A stretch of DNA of 64,000 nt from Aquimarina sp. ERC-38 (GTDB taxonomy: Bacteria; Bacteroidota; Bacteroidia; Flavobacteriales; Flavobacteriaceae), in assembly GCF_026222555.1 (NCBI RefSeq), contig NZ_CP098511.1:1779501-1843500 (forward strand), written 5' to 3'. The notes under the pieces are model-generated. The model searched no databases and was not told where the DNA came from. It saw only the letters and a list, made by a program, of their open reading frames with translations. Every line of letters starts with the position of its first letter. The stretch's first letter is position 1. A program made the translations under genes and the position numbers. This document shows positions 9,876-18,648 of this stretch, one piece after another.

Positions 9876-10886
9876 ATGAAATATATAGTTTGCGAGAAGC
9901 CGGGGGAGTTCCTCTTAAAAGAAAAAGACCCTCCGGTCAGAAAGGCAGGCGAAGCACTGTTGCAGATTAACAAAGTAGGTATTTGTGGTACGGATTTACA
10001 TGCCTATGCCGGTAACCAGGCCTTTTTTACTTATCCGCGAATTTTAGGTCACGAACTGGCCTCTGTGGTGCTGGAAATAGGAGCAAATGAAAGAGGCATT
10101 AAGACGGGTGATAGGGTGGTAGTCATGCCCTATTTAAGTTGCGGTACCTGTATTGCTTGTAAGCATGGTAAAACAAATTGTTGTACCAACATCAAAGTTC
10201 TGGGAGTGCACGGTGACGGAGGGATGCAGGAGCAAATCACCGTTCCGTCAACTATCCTGTTAAAGGCAAACCATCTTTCGGATAATGAAATGGCAATTGT
10301 CGAGCCACTGGCCATCGGAGCACATGCCATAAGAAGAGCTAGTATTCAAAAAGGGGAAACAGTGGCGATAGTAGGCTGCGGTCCTATCGGAATTGGTATT
10401 ATGAAACTGGCACAAATTGCAGGTGCAAGGGTAATCGCAATCGATACGAACGAGGAACGTATGCAATACGCCAAAGAGAAAATTGGGGTTGATTTTATCG
10501 TAAAAGCCGGAAAAGAAGCGGTAACAGAAATAGAAAATATTACCAATGGTGATCTTTGTACAGCAGTATTTGATGCTACCGGAAACAAGTTTGCTCTGGA
10601 GGATTGTCCGAACTATATGTCCCACGGAGGACGTTTTATCCTGGTAGGGCTTTCCAAAGGAGAGTTGACCTATGCACATCCTAAAATACATGCTAAAGAA
10701 ATGACCTTAATGTGTAGCCGGAACGCGACGACAGAAGATTTTGAACATGTAATTAATGTACTGGATCAATTTCCTACGGAATCTTTTATTACGCATTCCG
10801 TAGATTTTACAGAAATGATCTCACATTTTGACAGTTGGTTACAACCGGAAACAGGAGTGATAAAAGCATCTGTTAATTTCAACTAG
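9876..10886 (+). CDS. Zn-dependent alcohol dehydrogenase, LgoD-like (probable L-galactonate 5-dehydrogenase)
   Basis: 336-residue medium-chain dehydrogenase. Catalytic zinc site GICGTD and GHE; structural zinc cysteines in CGTCIACKHGKTNCC; Rossmann motif VGCGPIGIGIM with an acidic residue (AIDT) indicating NAD. Several stretches (GICGTDLHAYAGNQ, FTYPRILGHE, the late SRNAT motif) closely recall, from memory, E. coli LgoD/YjjN, which oxidises L-galactonate to D-tagaturonate. The next genes encode UxaA and UxaB homologues, which act downstream of tagaturonate, so the context agrees. The alternative is a 2-keto-3-deoxy-L-fuconate dehydrogenase. The stop is 3 bp from the uxaA start, which shows an operon. 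Confidence 0.8.
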   Translation: MKYIVCEKPGEFLLKEKDPPVRKAGEALLQINKVGICGTDLHAYAGNQAFFTYPRILGHELASVVLEIGANERGIKTGDRVVVMPYLSCGTCIACKHGKTNCCTNIKVLGVHGDGGMQEQITVPSTILLKANHLSDNEMAIVEPLAIGAHAIRRASIQKGETVAIVGCGPIGIGIMKLAQIAGARVIAIDTNEERMQYAKEKIGVDFIVKAGKEAVTEIENITNGDLCTAVFDATGNKFALEDCPNYMSHGGRFILVGLSKGELTYAHPKIHAKEMTLMCSRNATTEDFEHVINVLDQFPTESFITHSVDFTEMISHFDSWLQPETGVIKASVNFN

Positions 10887-10889
10887 ATA

Positions 10890-12542
10890 ATGACTCAGAG
10901 TTACGCTCAAATAGATACAAAGGATAACATTATTGTAGCCATAACTCCTTTAAGAAAGGGGTTAAAAGCTGTGATTGCCGACCAGGAAGTTATCTTAAAA
11001 GAAGATATTAAACAAAAACATAAATTCTCCCTATATGATTTTAAAATAGGCGATGAAATTTATATGTACGGCGTATTAATTGGGAAAGCGGTACAGCCCA
11101 TACCTTCTGGTTGTGCGATTACTATTGATAACGTAAAACATGCCTCTGCAAATTTTAAAGAGGACAGAGAGAAGTACACATGGACTGCTCCGGATATCAC
11201 CAATTTTAAAGGTAGCACCTTTAACGGATATTACAGGGAAGACGGTAAAGTAGGAACTGCTAATTATTGGTTAGTCATTCCTTTAACCTTTTGTGAAAAC
11301 AGGAATTTGGACGTTTTGGAAGGCGCCTTATTGGAAAAACTAGGTTATGAAACGAAGAAGGACTTTGCCGTTGATACGGATGCGCTGATCAATGCTTATA
11401 AAAACGGGGCATCCCCGGATGACATTTTAAACACCCCGGTTATTACAACAAAAGAAGAGCGGTCTAAAAACAGACTCTTCCCGAATGTGGACGGAATTAA
11501 ATTCTTAAAACATGACGGCGGTTGTGGGGGGATCCGGCAGGATGCCGAAGTTCTGGTAAAATTACTGGCAGGCTATATCACAAACCCAAATGTAGCCGGA
11601 GCTACCATCTTTAGCCTCGGTTGCCAGAATGCACAGATATCTATGCTGCAAAAAGCCATAAAAGATATTGATCCGAATTGTACCAAAACCGTTCATTATC
11701 TGGAACAACAGAAAAGCGCCAGTGAAAGGCATCTGATAGAAGAAGCGGTAAAGCATACGTTTATTGGTTTGATGGAAGCAAATCAACTTACCAGAAAACC
11801 AGCACCATTAAGTAAACTGGTATTGGGCTTAGAATGCGGAGGATCGGATGGTTTCTCCGGAATATCTGCAAACCCTGCATTAGGTTATGCCTCAGACTTG
11901 TTAGTAGCCCTAGGAGGATCCCCGGTATTATCCGAATTTCCAGAGTTGAACGGAGTTGAACAAGAGCTTATTAACCGATGCGAAACGGTGGCAGATTCTA
12001 AGAAATTTTATGGTCTGATGCGTGCTTATTCGGCGGCGGCGGTTGCGGTAGGATCAGGGTTTGAAAACAACCCATCGCCCGGAAATATCAAAGACGGTTT
12101 AATTACGGATGCAATGAAATCTGCCGGAGCGGCTAAAAAAGGAGGTACCTCTCCCGTAGTTGAAGTTTTAGACTATACGGAGCAGGTTACAAAACCAGGT
12201 CTACACTTATTATGTACCCCGGGTAATGATGTAGAATCTACAACCGGTTTGGTCGGTTCCGGTTGTACTATAGTCGTTTTTACCACAGGTTTGGGAACAC
12301 CTACAGGCAATCCAATAGCACCGGTTTTAAAAATGTCGAGCAATACGAATTTATATGAACGTATGAATGATATTATTGATATGGACGCTGGAACGGTGAT
12401 CACGGGCGAGGATACCATTGCCACTATGGGTGAAAAGATTTTAGAACATATTATCAGTGTAGCTAGCGGTGAAACGCCGTCTAAGGCAGTACTGCATGGA
12501 AATAACGATTTTATTCCCTGGAAAAGAGGGGTGTCGTTATAA
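10890..12542 (+). CDS. uxaA: UxaA-family dehydratase (altronate dehydratase)
   Basis: 550 residues, full length for fused UxaA (N-terminal SAF-like domain plus large catalytic domain). Visible family motifs are GTANYWLVIP, HDGGCGGIRQD, SLGCQNAQ, GLECGGSDGFSG and LLCTPGNDVESTTG; the cysteines probably bind the catalytic metal. It dehydrates D-altronate to 2-keto-3-deoxy-D-gluconate. Homologues in Campylobacter fucose loci are thought to act on L-fuconate, so the substrate depends on the pathway. Sits between the Zn-dehydrogenase and UxaB genes in one operon. Confidence 0.93.
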   Translation: MTQSYAQIDTKDNIIVAITPLRKGLKAVIADQEVILKEDIKQKHKFSLYDFKIGDEIYMYGVLIGKAVQPIPSGCAITIDNVKHASANFKEDREKYTWTAPDITNFKGSTFNGYYREDGKVGTANYWLVIPLTFCENRNLDVLEGALLEKLGYETKKDFAVDTDALINAYKNGASPDDILNTPVITTKEERSKNRLFPNVDGIKFLKHDGGCGGIRQDAEVLVKLLAGYITNPNVAGATIFSLGCQNAQISMLQKAIKDIDPNCTKTVHYLEQQKSASERHLIEEAVKHTFIGLMEANQLTRKPAPLSKLVLGLECGGSDGFSGISANPALGYASDLLVALGGSPVLSEFPELNGVEQELINRCETVADSKKFYGLMRAYSAAAVAVGSGFENNPSPGNIKDGLITDAMKSAGAAKKGGTSPVVEVLDYTEQVTKPGLHLLCTPGNDVESTTGLVGSGCTIVVFTTGLGTPTGNPIAPVLKMSSNTNLYERMNDIIDMDAGTVITGEDTIATMGEKILEHIISVASGETPSKAVLHGNNDFIPWKRGVSL

Positions 12543-12617
12543 GTAAATTTTCAATTAAATAGGATCATACCCGTTAGGTTTTATAAACACCTCAGCGTAC
12601 TTGAGAAAATAAAGTGA

Positions 12618-14069
12618 ATGCAAGAATTAAATAGAAATACGGTAACTGCCAAAACTTATACAGAACGTATTATCCAGTTTGGGGAAGGGAACTTTTTAAG
12701 GGCTTTTGCTGATTGGATGGTGCATAAAATGAATAAAGAAGCTGATTTTGATGCCGGAGTGGTTGCGGTTCAGCCCATAGATCAGGGGTTGGTTCATTTG
12801 CTTAATGACCAGGATGGTTTGTACACTTTATATTTAAACGGTATCAAAAACGGAAAAGCTATTAGCGAATATGAAATTATTGATTGTATTCAAAGAGGAA
12901 TTGATCCTTATAAAAATTACGAGGAGTATCTGGCACTTGCAGAAAACCCGGATATACGCTTTGTAATTTCAAATACTACGGAAGCAGGAATTACTTATCA
13001 GAAGAATGATCAGTTAAATGATACACCCCCTGGTAGTTATCCGGCAAAATTAACCGTATTACTGTATAAACGTTTTCAAAGTTTTGGCAATGCTCAGGAC
13101 AAAGGCTTGATTATAATTCCATGTGAATTGATTGACAGAAACGGAGATCATTTGAAACAGATTATCTTACAATATGCAGAAGACTGGAAACTAGGAGATC
13201 AATTTATAGCATGGATTCATAAAAACAACACTTTTTGTAATACTCTGGTGGATAGAATTGTTCCGGGGTATCCCAAAGATAAAATGGATGCAATTACCGC
13301 AGAATTAGGTTATAAAGATAATTTAGTAGTTGAAGGGGAACAATTCCATTTATGGGTAATTGAAGCGCCAGAAAGTGTAAAAAAAGAAATTCCATCTGAA
13401 ACTTGTAATTTGAATATAGTCTTTACGGATAATATGGAACCTTACCGTACCCGTAAAGTACGTATATTAAATGGTGCGCATACGAGCCTTGTTCCCGTTG
13501 GGTTTTTATACGGTATTGATAAAGTACGTGAATCTATAGAAGACGAAGTTGTCGGAACGTATCTAAGGCATGTTATTTTTAATGAAATATGCCCGACTTT
13601 GGATTTTCCGGAAGCGGAACTCAATCGGTTTTCAAATGATGTTTTGGACCGGTTTAAAAATCCCTACCTGGAACATGAATTGTTAAGTATTGCTTTAAAT
13701 TCGACCTCTAAATTTAAAACACGGGTCTTACCATCTGTATTAGAATTTATAAAGAAGAAAAATGAACTGCCAGAAGGCTTATTATTTTCTTTAGCATCCT
13801 TACTTGCATTTTATAAAGGAGATCGAGAGGGTCATACGTATTCACTTAAAGATGACCCTACTGCTTTAGAATTTTTTATAGCGCAATGGGCTACTAATGA
13901 TATTCCATCTTTGGTAAAAGCTAGCTTATCAAACATTAGCTTTTGGGGCACGGATTTAACAGCATACAAAGGTTTGGAAACTAAGGTTTGTACCTACCTT
14001 AAGGATATCACCAATAACGGAATGAAAACCGCTTTAAAAACATTTTTAAATAAGTATGATGGTTATTGA
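12618..14069 (+). CDS. uxaB: Tagaturonate reductase, UxaB-like
   Basis: 483 residues of the mannitol dehydrogenase family: IIQFGEGNFLRAFADW is the N-terminal nucleotide-binding motif of UxaB, with ISNTTEAGI and the catalytic-region motif KVRILNGAHTSLVP. It interconverts D-tagaturonate and D-altronate with NAD(H). With LgoD before it and UxaA beside it, the three enzymes connect L-galactonate to 2-keto-3-deoxygluconate. No uronate isomerase (UxaC) is present, so D-galacturonate is not the obvious input. The 3' end overlaps the lactonase start by 14 bp, which suggests coupled translation. Confidence 0.92.
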   Translation: MQELNRNTVTAKTYTERIIQFGEGNFLRAFADWMVHKMNKEADFDAGVVAVQPIDQGLVHLLNDQDGLYTLYLNGIKNGKAISEYEIIDCIQRGIDPYKNYEEYLALAENPDIRFVISNTTEAGITYQKNDQLNDTPPGSYPAKLTVLLYKRFQSFGNAQDKGLIIIPCELIDRNGDHLKQIILQYAEDWKLGDQFIAWIHKNNTFCNTLVDRIVPGYPKDKMDAITAELGYKDNLVVEGEQFHLWVIEAPESVKKEIPSETCNLNIVFTDNMEPYRTRKVRILNGAHTSLVPVGFLYGIDKVRESIEDEVVGTYLRHVIFNEICPTLDFPEAELNRFSNDVLDRFKNPYLEHELLSIALNSTSKFKTRVLPSVLEFIKKKNELPEGLLFSLASLLAFYKGDREGHTYSLKDDPTALEFFIAQWATNDIPSLVKASLSNISFWGTDLTAYKGLETKVCTYLKDITNNGMKTALKTFLNKYDGY

Positions 14070-14886
14070 TTCGCACCAACATTTTTGGAACTACGAACCT
14101 GTAAAACACAGTTGGATTGGCGATGATATGTCAGGAATCCGTCGTGATTTTGATCCGCAGGATATAAAAAAAGAACTGGATGCAAATGGCGTTCACGGAT
14201 GTGTTGCCGTGCAAGCAGATCAGACTTTAGCCGAAACTGATTTTTTAATTCGGCTTTCCGAAGAAAATGATTTCATTAAAGGCATTGTGGGTTGGGTAGA
14301 TTTAAGAAATCAAAAGGTAAACGGTGATTTAGAACGATATAGTGCCTATAAAAAAGTAAAGGGTTTTCGTCATGTAGTGCAAGGCGAACCGGATCCTAAT
14401 TTTTTATTGAGGCCTGATTTTCGTAATGGAATTACAGCTTTGGAAAAATATAACTTTACTTATGATATCTTAGTTTTTCCACATCAATTAGGGGCAACTT
14501 TAGAATTTGTAAAACAGTTTCCGAATCAAAAATTTGTAATTGACCATCTTGCCAAACCTTATATTAAAGATGGGTTTTTTGATGGTTGGGCTACACTTAT
14601 GACTGAGATTGCAGAACACGAGAATGTATCTTGTAAAATTTCAGGGATGATTACAGAAGCGGATTATCATAACTGGACATCAGACCAATTGCACCCTTAT
14701 ATGGATATGGTGTTAAATACTTTTGGAACTAATAGAATCCTGTATGGTTCGGATTGGCCGGTATGCCTGGTTGCCGGAAATTATAAGCAGGTAAAAGATA
14801 TTGTCACAAATTTTATAGCAACTTTATCCCAGGATGAACAGGAGGATATTATGGGTAAAAATGCTATTCAATTTTATAATTTATAA
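14056..14886 (+). CDS. COG3618 amidohydrolase, sugar-1,5-lactonase
   Basis: 276-residue TIM-barrel amidohydrolase. Metal-site motif DSHQHFW at the N-terminus, then KGFRHVVQGE, FVIDHLAKP, SCKISGMITEAD and ILYGSDWPVC, which place the remaining conserved active-site residues. COG3618 members hydrolyse L-fucono-, L-rhamnono- or L-galactono-1,5-lactones. The flanking sugar dehydrogenase and LgoD-like genes make L-galactono- or L-fucono-lactone the likely substrate. Start Met1 or Met2 cannot be distinguished. Confidence 0.88.
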   Translation: MMVIDSHQHFWNYEPVKHSWIGDDMSGIRRDFDPQDIKKELDANGVHGCVAVQADQTLAETDFLIRLSEENDFIKGIVGWVDLRNQKVNGDLERYSAYKKVKGFRHVVQGEPDPNFLLRPDFRNGITALEKYNFTYDILVFPHQLGATLEFVKQFPNQKFVIDHLAKPYIKDGFFDGWATLMTEIAEHENVSCKISGMITEADYHNWTSDQLHPYMDMVLNTFGTNRILYGSDWPVCLVAGNYKQVKDIVTNFIATLSQDEQEDIMGKNAIQFYNL

Positions 14887-14921
14887 TATATGATTCATTT
14901 GAATAGAACATATCATGAAAT

Positions 14922-15092
14922 CCGTCAGTTCGAATGTTTCGACCAAAGGAAGAAGTGTATTTCATCTACGTTCAGTAGAACTATTAAGTCTTTCGACCAG
15001 GTTCAAAATGATAAAGATTTTAGTCAAAAAAGCTATTCTCGATACATTTTTTCTTCATTTCATTACGAAAAAACACTCGAATTGACGCTTTT
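14922..15092. repeat. Dispersed intergenic repeat, copy 1
   Basis: About 170 bp with related inverted ends (GTCAGTTCGAATGTTT near the left; the reverse complement of the right end reads GTCAATTCGAGTGTTT). Its inside is strongly similar to 47634-47797: both share GAAGAAGTGTA, TCTTTCGACCAGG, ATTTTAGTCAAAAAAGCTAT and ACGAAAAAACACTCGA. It sits between the lactonase and SDR genes inside the operon. A short open frame across it (14890-15141) is not considered a gene. Confidence 0.75.
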
Positions 15093-15131
15093 TTCTTTAA
15101 ATATATTTGGAATAGCTTATAATACATGCTT

Positions 15132-15923
15132 ATGGATTTAGGACTTAAAGGAAAAATTGTTGTGGTTACCGGAGCGGCGGGGATTAAAGGGAGTATCGGA
15201 GAAACCATTGTTCAGCACCTGGCAAATGAAGGTGCTATTCCAGTCATAGTTTGTAGGAATGACCGTGGTATAGGTTATGAAAAGGAGTTACAGGATAAAG
15301 GGATTGATGCATTATTTGTAAAAACGGATTTATCAGATCACAAACAGATTGAGGCAGCCGCCCAGGTCATAGATAAGAAATACGGACGAATTGATGCTTT
15401 GATTAATAATGTAGGGGTAAATGACGGCGTAGGTCTGGATGCCTCAATAGCTGATTTCATGCGTTCATTACAATTAAATATGGTAAGTTTTTTTGCGATG
15501 ACCAAATACTGTTTACCTATGATTAAAAAAGTGAAAGGAAATATTTTAAACATTGGTTCAAAGGTTGCGCTTACCGGTCAGGGAGGTACTTCCGGGTACG
15601 CTGCTTCAAAAGGGGGAGTTATTGGTCTAACCCGGGAATGGGCCGTTGATTTAATTAAAGACGGAATTCGTTCAAACGCTATTATCATTGCCGAAAGTTG
15701 GACCCCAGCTTATCATAACTGGATCAAAACGCTCGAAAATGGAGAAGAAAAATTAAAGTCCATCGTAAAAAAGATTCCTTTAGAAAACAGAATGACTACG
15801 CCGGCAGAAATTGCGGATCAATGTTTATTCACTATTTCAGAAAAGTCATCACATACTACGGGTCAATTTATAACCGTAGACGGTGGATATGTTCATTTAG
15901 ATCGTTCTTTATTAACAGAATAA
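15132..15923 (+). CDS. SDR-family sugar 1-dehydrogenase (L-galactose/L-fucose type)
   Basis: Short-chain dehydrogenase of about 263 residues; 15132 (MDLGLKGK) is preferred, while an ATG at 15126 is also in frame. Nucleotide-binding motif VTGAAGIKGSIG, slightly expanded relative to TGxxxGxG; NNVG; catalytic Ser in GSKVALTG; YAASK gives Tyr and Lys; C-terminal TGQFITVDGGY. In Campylobacter fucose loci an SDR beside FucP, an amidohydrolase and a RhaM-type mutarotase oxidises L-fucose to its lactone. The neighbours here are of the same types, so a first-step aldose dehydrogenase is likely. L-galactose differs from L-fucose only at C6. Confidence 0.85.
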   Translation: MDLGLKGKIVVVTGAAGIKGSIGETIVQHLANEGAIPVIVCRNDRGIGYEKELQDKGIDALFVKTDLSDHKQIEAAAQVIDKKYGRIDALINNVGVNDGVGLDASIADFMRSLQLNMVSFFAMTKYCLPMIKKVKGNILNIGSKVALTGQGGTSGYAASKGGVIGLTREWAVDLIKDGIRSNAIIIAESWTPAYHNWIKTLENGEEKLKSIVKKIPLENRMTTPAEIADQCLFTISEKSSHTTGQFITVDGGYVHLDRSLLTE

Positions 15924-16012
15924 ACTTTGGACACAATTAAAACATAGATGCTATCTAATTCTTTGTTTTAACTTTTTAATTGATTAAAAGTATAAGAATT
16001 AAACTATAACAG

Positions 16013-17320
16013 ATGACTCAAACAACTAAAGCTCCTATCATTTCATCCGGATTACTGGTGCCTTTTATACTCATAACTTTTTGTTTTGCCCTTTGGGGTT
16101 TTGCCAATGACATTACCAATCCTTTAGTCAGTGCTTTTGGCCGTATATTTAATCAAAGCCAAACAATTAGTTCATTTACACAAGTTGCTTTTTACGGGGG
16201 TTATTGTCTGATGGCAATACCAGCCGCATTATTTATCAAAAAATATTCATATAAATCCGGTATTTTATTAGGTTTAGCACTTTATGCCGTTGGTGGATTA
16301 ATCTTTATCCCGGCAGCATCTACGGGTTTGTTTTGGCCTTTTTTAGCTGCCTTTTTTATCTTGACCTGCGGACTAAGTTTTTTAGAAACCAGTGCAAATC
16401 CCTACATACTTTCTATGGGGGAAGAATCAACATCTACGCAAAGGTTGAACCTGGCACAAGCTTTTAATCCGATTGGTTCTATAACTGGTGCCTGGGTAGC
16501 TAAAGATTTTATTTTAGCAAAAATGAACAAGTTGAGTACCGCAGAAAGAGCAGCTTTACCTAAGGAAGAGTTTGAAGTTATTAAGATGTCCGATTTACAG
16601 GTGATTAAAGCTCCTTACGTGATTATAGGCTCGGTCATTGCCGTAATGTTTATCATTATTCTTTTAAAGAAAATGCCAAGAAATAAAGAAGTGGATTCTG
16701 GTAAGGGTTTGGATATTAAAGGTACGATGAATCGATTATGGTCGAATATACGATATAAAGAAGGTGTTTTAGCTCAGGCTTTTTATGTGGGTGCCCAGAT
16801 ATGCGTATGGACTTATACCATACAATATGGGACTAAAGTTTTTATGGATCGCGGGATGATCGAGGCCGAAGCTTCGGTTGAAGCGGGTTCCTATACAATT
16901 TATGCTTTGATTGTCTTTGCTGTAGCCCGATTTGCATGTACTTTTTTGTTGAAATATTTAACTCCCGGTTCCCTGTTAATGGCATTGGCAATAGGTGGGG
17001 TGCTCTTATCAATTCCTGTTATTGCCGTTGGGGGAATGATTGGTTTGTACGCATTGGTTGCCATTTCGGCTTGTATGTCCCTTATGTTTCCTACCATATA
17101 TGGGATTGCGCTAAAAGGGGTGGGTGATGATGCTAAACTGGGAGCTGCAGGTCTGGTTATGGCAATTGGGGGAGGAGCTTTACTTCCGTACCTACAAGCC
17201 TATATGATTGATACGATTGATGTAAACACATCATATATTTTACCACTGATCTGTTTTGTTTTTATAGCGATTTATGGGTTCCGATCTTATAAAAAATATC
17301 CTGTTGGAGGAGTTGAATAG
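16013..17320 (+). CDS. fucP: FucP-type sugar:H+ symporter
   Basis: 435-residue major facilitator with about 12 membrane segments. Hallmarks of FucP are present: GFANDITNPLV (Asp equivalent to the proton-coupling Asp46 of E. coli FucP) and FLETSANPYI (Glu equivalent to Glu135). E. coli FucP carries L-fucose, L-galactose and D-arabinose, so this transporter fits either pathway reading. Located 90 bp after the SDR gene and 15 bp before the mutarotase gene. Confidence 0.92.
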   Translation: MTQTTKAPIISSGLLVPFILITFCFALWGFANDITNPLVSAFGRIFNQSQTISSFTQVAFYGGYCLMAIPAALFIKKYSYKSGILLGLALYAVGGLIFIPAASTGLFWPFLAAFFILTCGLSFLETSANPYILSMGEESTSTQRLNLAQAFNPIGSITGAWVAKDFILAKMNKLSTAERAALPKEEFEVIKMSDLQVIKAPYVIIGSVIAVMFIIILLKKMPRNKEVDSGKGLDIKGTMNRLWSNIRYKEGVLAQAFYVGAQICVWTYTIQYGTKVFMDRGMIEAEASVEAGSYTIYALIVFAVARFACTFLLKYLTPGSLLMALAIGGVLLSIPVIAVGGMIGLYALVAISACMSLMFPTIYGIALKGVGDDAKLGAAGLVMAIGGGALLPYLQAYMIDTIDVNTSYILPLICFVFIAIYGFRSYKKYPVGGVE

Positions 17321-17334
17321 TAAACTGAAATAAT

Positions 17335-17679
17335 ATGATGACCACTAAGAGATATTGTTACGCCTGTGATCTAAAGGATAATGCTCAACTCATTGCAGCA
17401 TATAAAGCGTATCATGCAGAAGGTAAAGCATGGCCGGAAATTACTAAAAGCATCAAAGATGCAGGTATTGTGGATATGCAAATTTACCTTACCGGGAATA
17501 GAATGTTTATGATTATGGAAGTGGATGAGACTTTTAACCCGGAAGAAAAGGCAAAAATGGATGCGAACAATCCCAAAGTACAGGAATGGGAACGTTTAAT
17601 GTGGAAATACCAACAGGAATTACCCTGGGCGAAAAAAGGGGAGAAGTGGATTGCCCTGGAACAAATATTTCAGCTTTGA
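17335..17679 (+). CDS. RhaM-type (DUF718) sugar mutarotase
   Basis: 114 residues, full length for the L-rhamnose mutarotase family: KRYCYACDLKD, YKAYHAEGKAWPEI with the conserved His, AGIVDMQIYLTGNRMFMIME, and PWAKKGEKW at the C-terminus. It speeds alpha/beta anomer exchange of an incoming deoxy- or L-sugar so the dehydrogenase receives its preferred anomer. Last gene of the operon; followed by a convergent regulator gene. Confidence 0.9.
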   Translation: MMTTKRYCYACDLKDNAQLIAAYKAYHAEGKAWPEITKSIKDAGIVDMQIYLTGNRMFMIMEVDETFNPEEKAKMDANNPKVQEWERLMWKYQQELPWAKKGEKWIALEQIFQL

Positions 17680-17712
17680 TTTTTTATGTTATATGCTTTG
17701 TGTGATTTAGCT

Positions 17713-18648
17713 TTATACACTCGTTTGGTTTCTGTAATGACTTGGGGAAACACCCAGGTGTCTTTTAAAATACTTTACAAAATACGAGGCATCTTCAAAA
17801 CCAACTTTAAAAGCTACTTCGCTTATTTGCAGGCTTGAAAATTTAAGTAAGCGTTGTGCTTCTAGTATAATACGTTCCGAGATCAATTGAGATGCGGATT
17901 TGCCAATAACTTCTTTAGTAATGGTAGTCAGTGTTTTTGAAGATATATGAAGCCTTTCGGCATAGTGTGCAACAGAAAGTCCTTTTTGATAATTTTCTTC
18001 GATCAGGTTTTTATACTGTGCAAAAATTAATTCGTGATGACTGTTAAATTTAATATGAGTTTTATTTGCATCCTGATTGATACGTTCTAATATAATAAGT
18101 AGAGATTTAAGGGAAAATCTAATAATATCTTCATAACCGAACAGGTGTTTTTTTGTAAGTTCTTCCCTCATGATGTTAATATAACCTGAGGCAGTTTGAG
18201 CCGTTTTAGTATCTATTTCATAACAAGGATCTTCTTTAGAACTAAAGACATTGTATTTTAAAAAAATATCTACGTCATTATGCATAAAAAAATGTTCGTT
18301 AAAATGTATCAACCATCCCTGAACATCTAGATTATTGTCAAAAGCATGGATATGATCTTTTGAAATAAAAAGAATGGTATTCTTCTTAATATTAAATGTT
18401 TTAAAATCTACCGTATGTGTGCCGCCCTCTTTAAAAAACCAAATGATCTGATAGTAACTATGAGAATGCGGTATAGCAGCTTTTTTTGCACTCTTTCTCC
18501 GGTACTCGTTCAGTTCATAGATTTGAAATTGTAACTTCTCCGGGTGCGCTTTGTGAAGGTGATATTGTTCCATTTTTAAGTCATGTTTATTCATCCGGAT
18601 TTTAGGAATTGCCAGAAAAAGATGTTCGCCTGAATCAATAATCTCCAA
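17713..18648 (-). CDS. AraC-family transcriptional regulator with cupin-like sensor
   Basis: 311 residues. The N-terminal half has the AraC cupin pattern (PHSHSYYQIIWFFKEGGTHTVD). The C-terminal double HTH spans about 205-305 (LSVAHYAERLHISSKTLT, QISEVAFKVGFEDASYFVKYFKR). Its start overlaps the end of the amine oxidase gene by 14 bp, so it is probably co-transcribed with the oxidase and AhpD-like genes and regulates them. It also lies convergent to the sugar operon and could act there. Confidence 0.88.
   Translation of the reverse strand: MEIIDSGEHLFLAIPKIRMNKHDLKMEQYHLHKAHPEKLQFQIYELNEYRRKSAKKAAIPHSHSYYQIIWFFKEGGTHTVDFKTFNIKKNTILFISKDHIHAFDNNLDVQGWLIHFNEHFFMHNDVDIFLKYNVFSSKEDPCYEIDTKTAQTASGYINIMREELTKKHLFGYEDIIRFSLKSLLIILERINQDANKTHIKFNSHHELIFAQYKNLIEENYQKGLSVAHYAERLHISSKTLTTITKEVIGKSASQLISERIILEAQRLLKFSSLQISEVAFKVGFEDASYFVKYFKRHLGVSPSHYRNQTSV

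Noticed and set aside
10130..10691. Minus-strand open frames over the Zn-dehydrogenase
   Set aside because: Antisense shadows of a gene with complete motifs; no plausible protein features.
11562..12424. Minus-strand frames over uxaA
   Set aside because: Shadows of the UxaA frame with no start context or homology.
14890..15141. 83-codon frame between lactonase and SDR
   Set aside because: It coincides with a dispersed repeat whose other copy at 47606 does not keep the frame.
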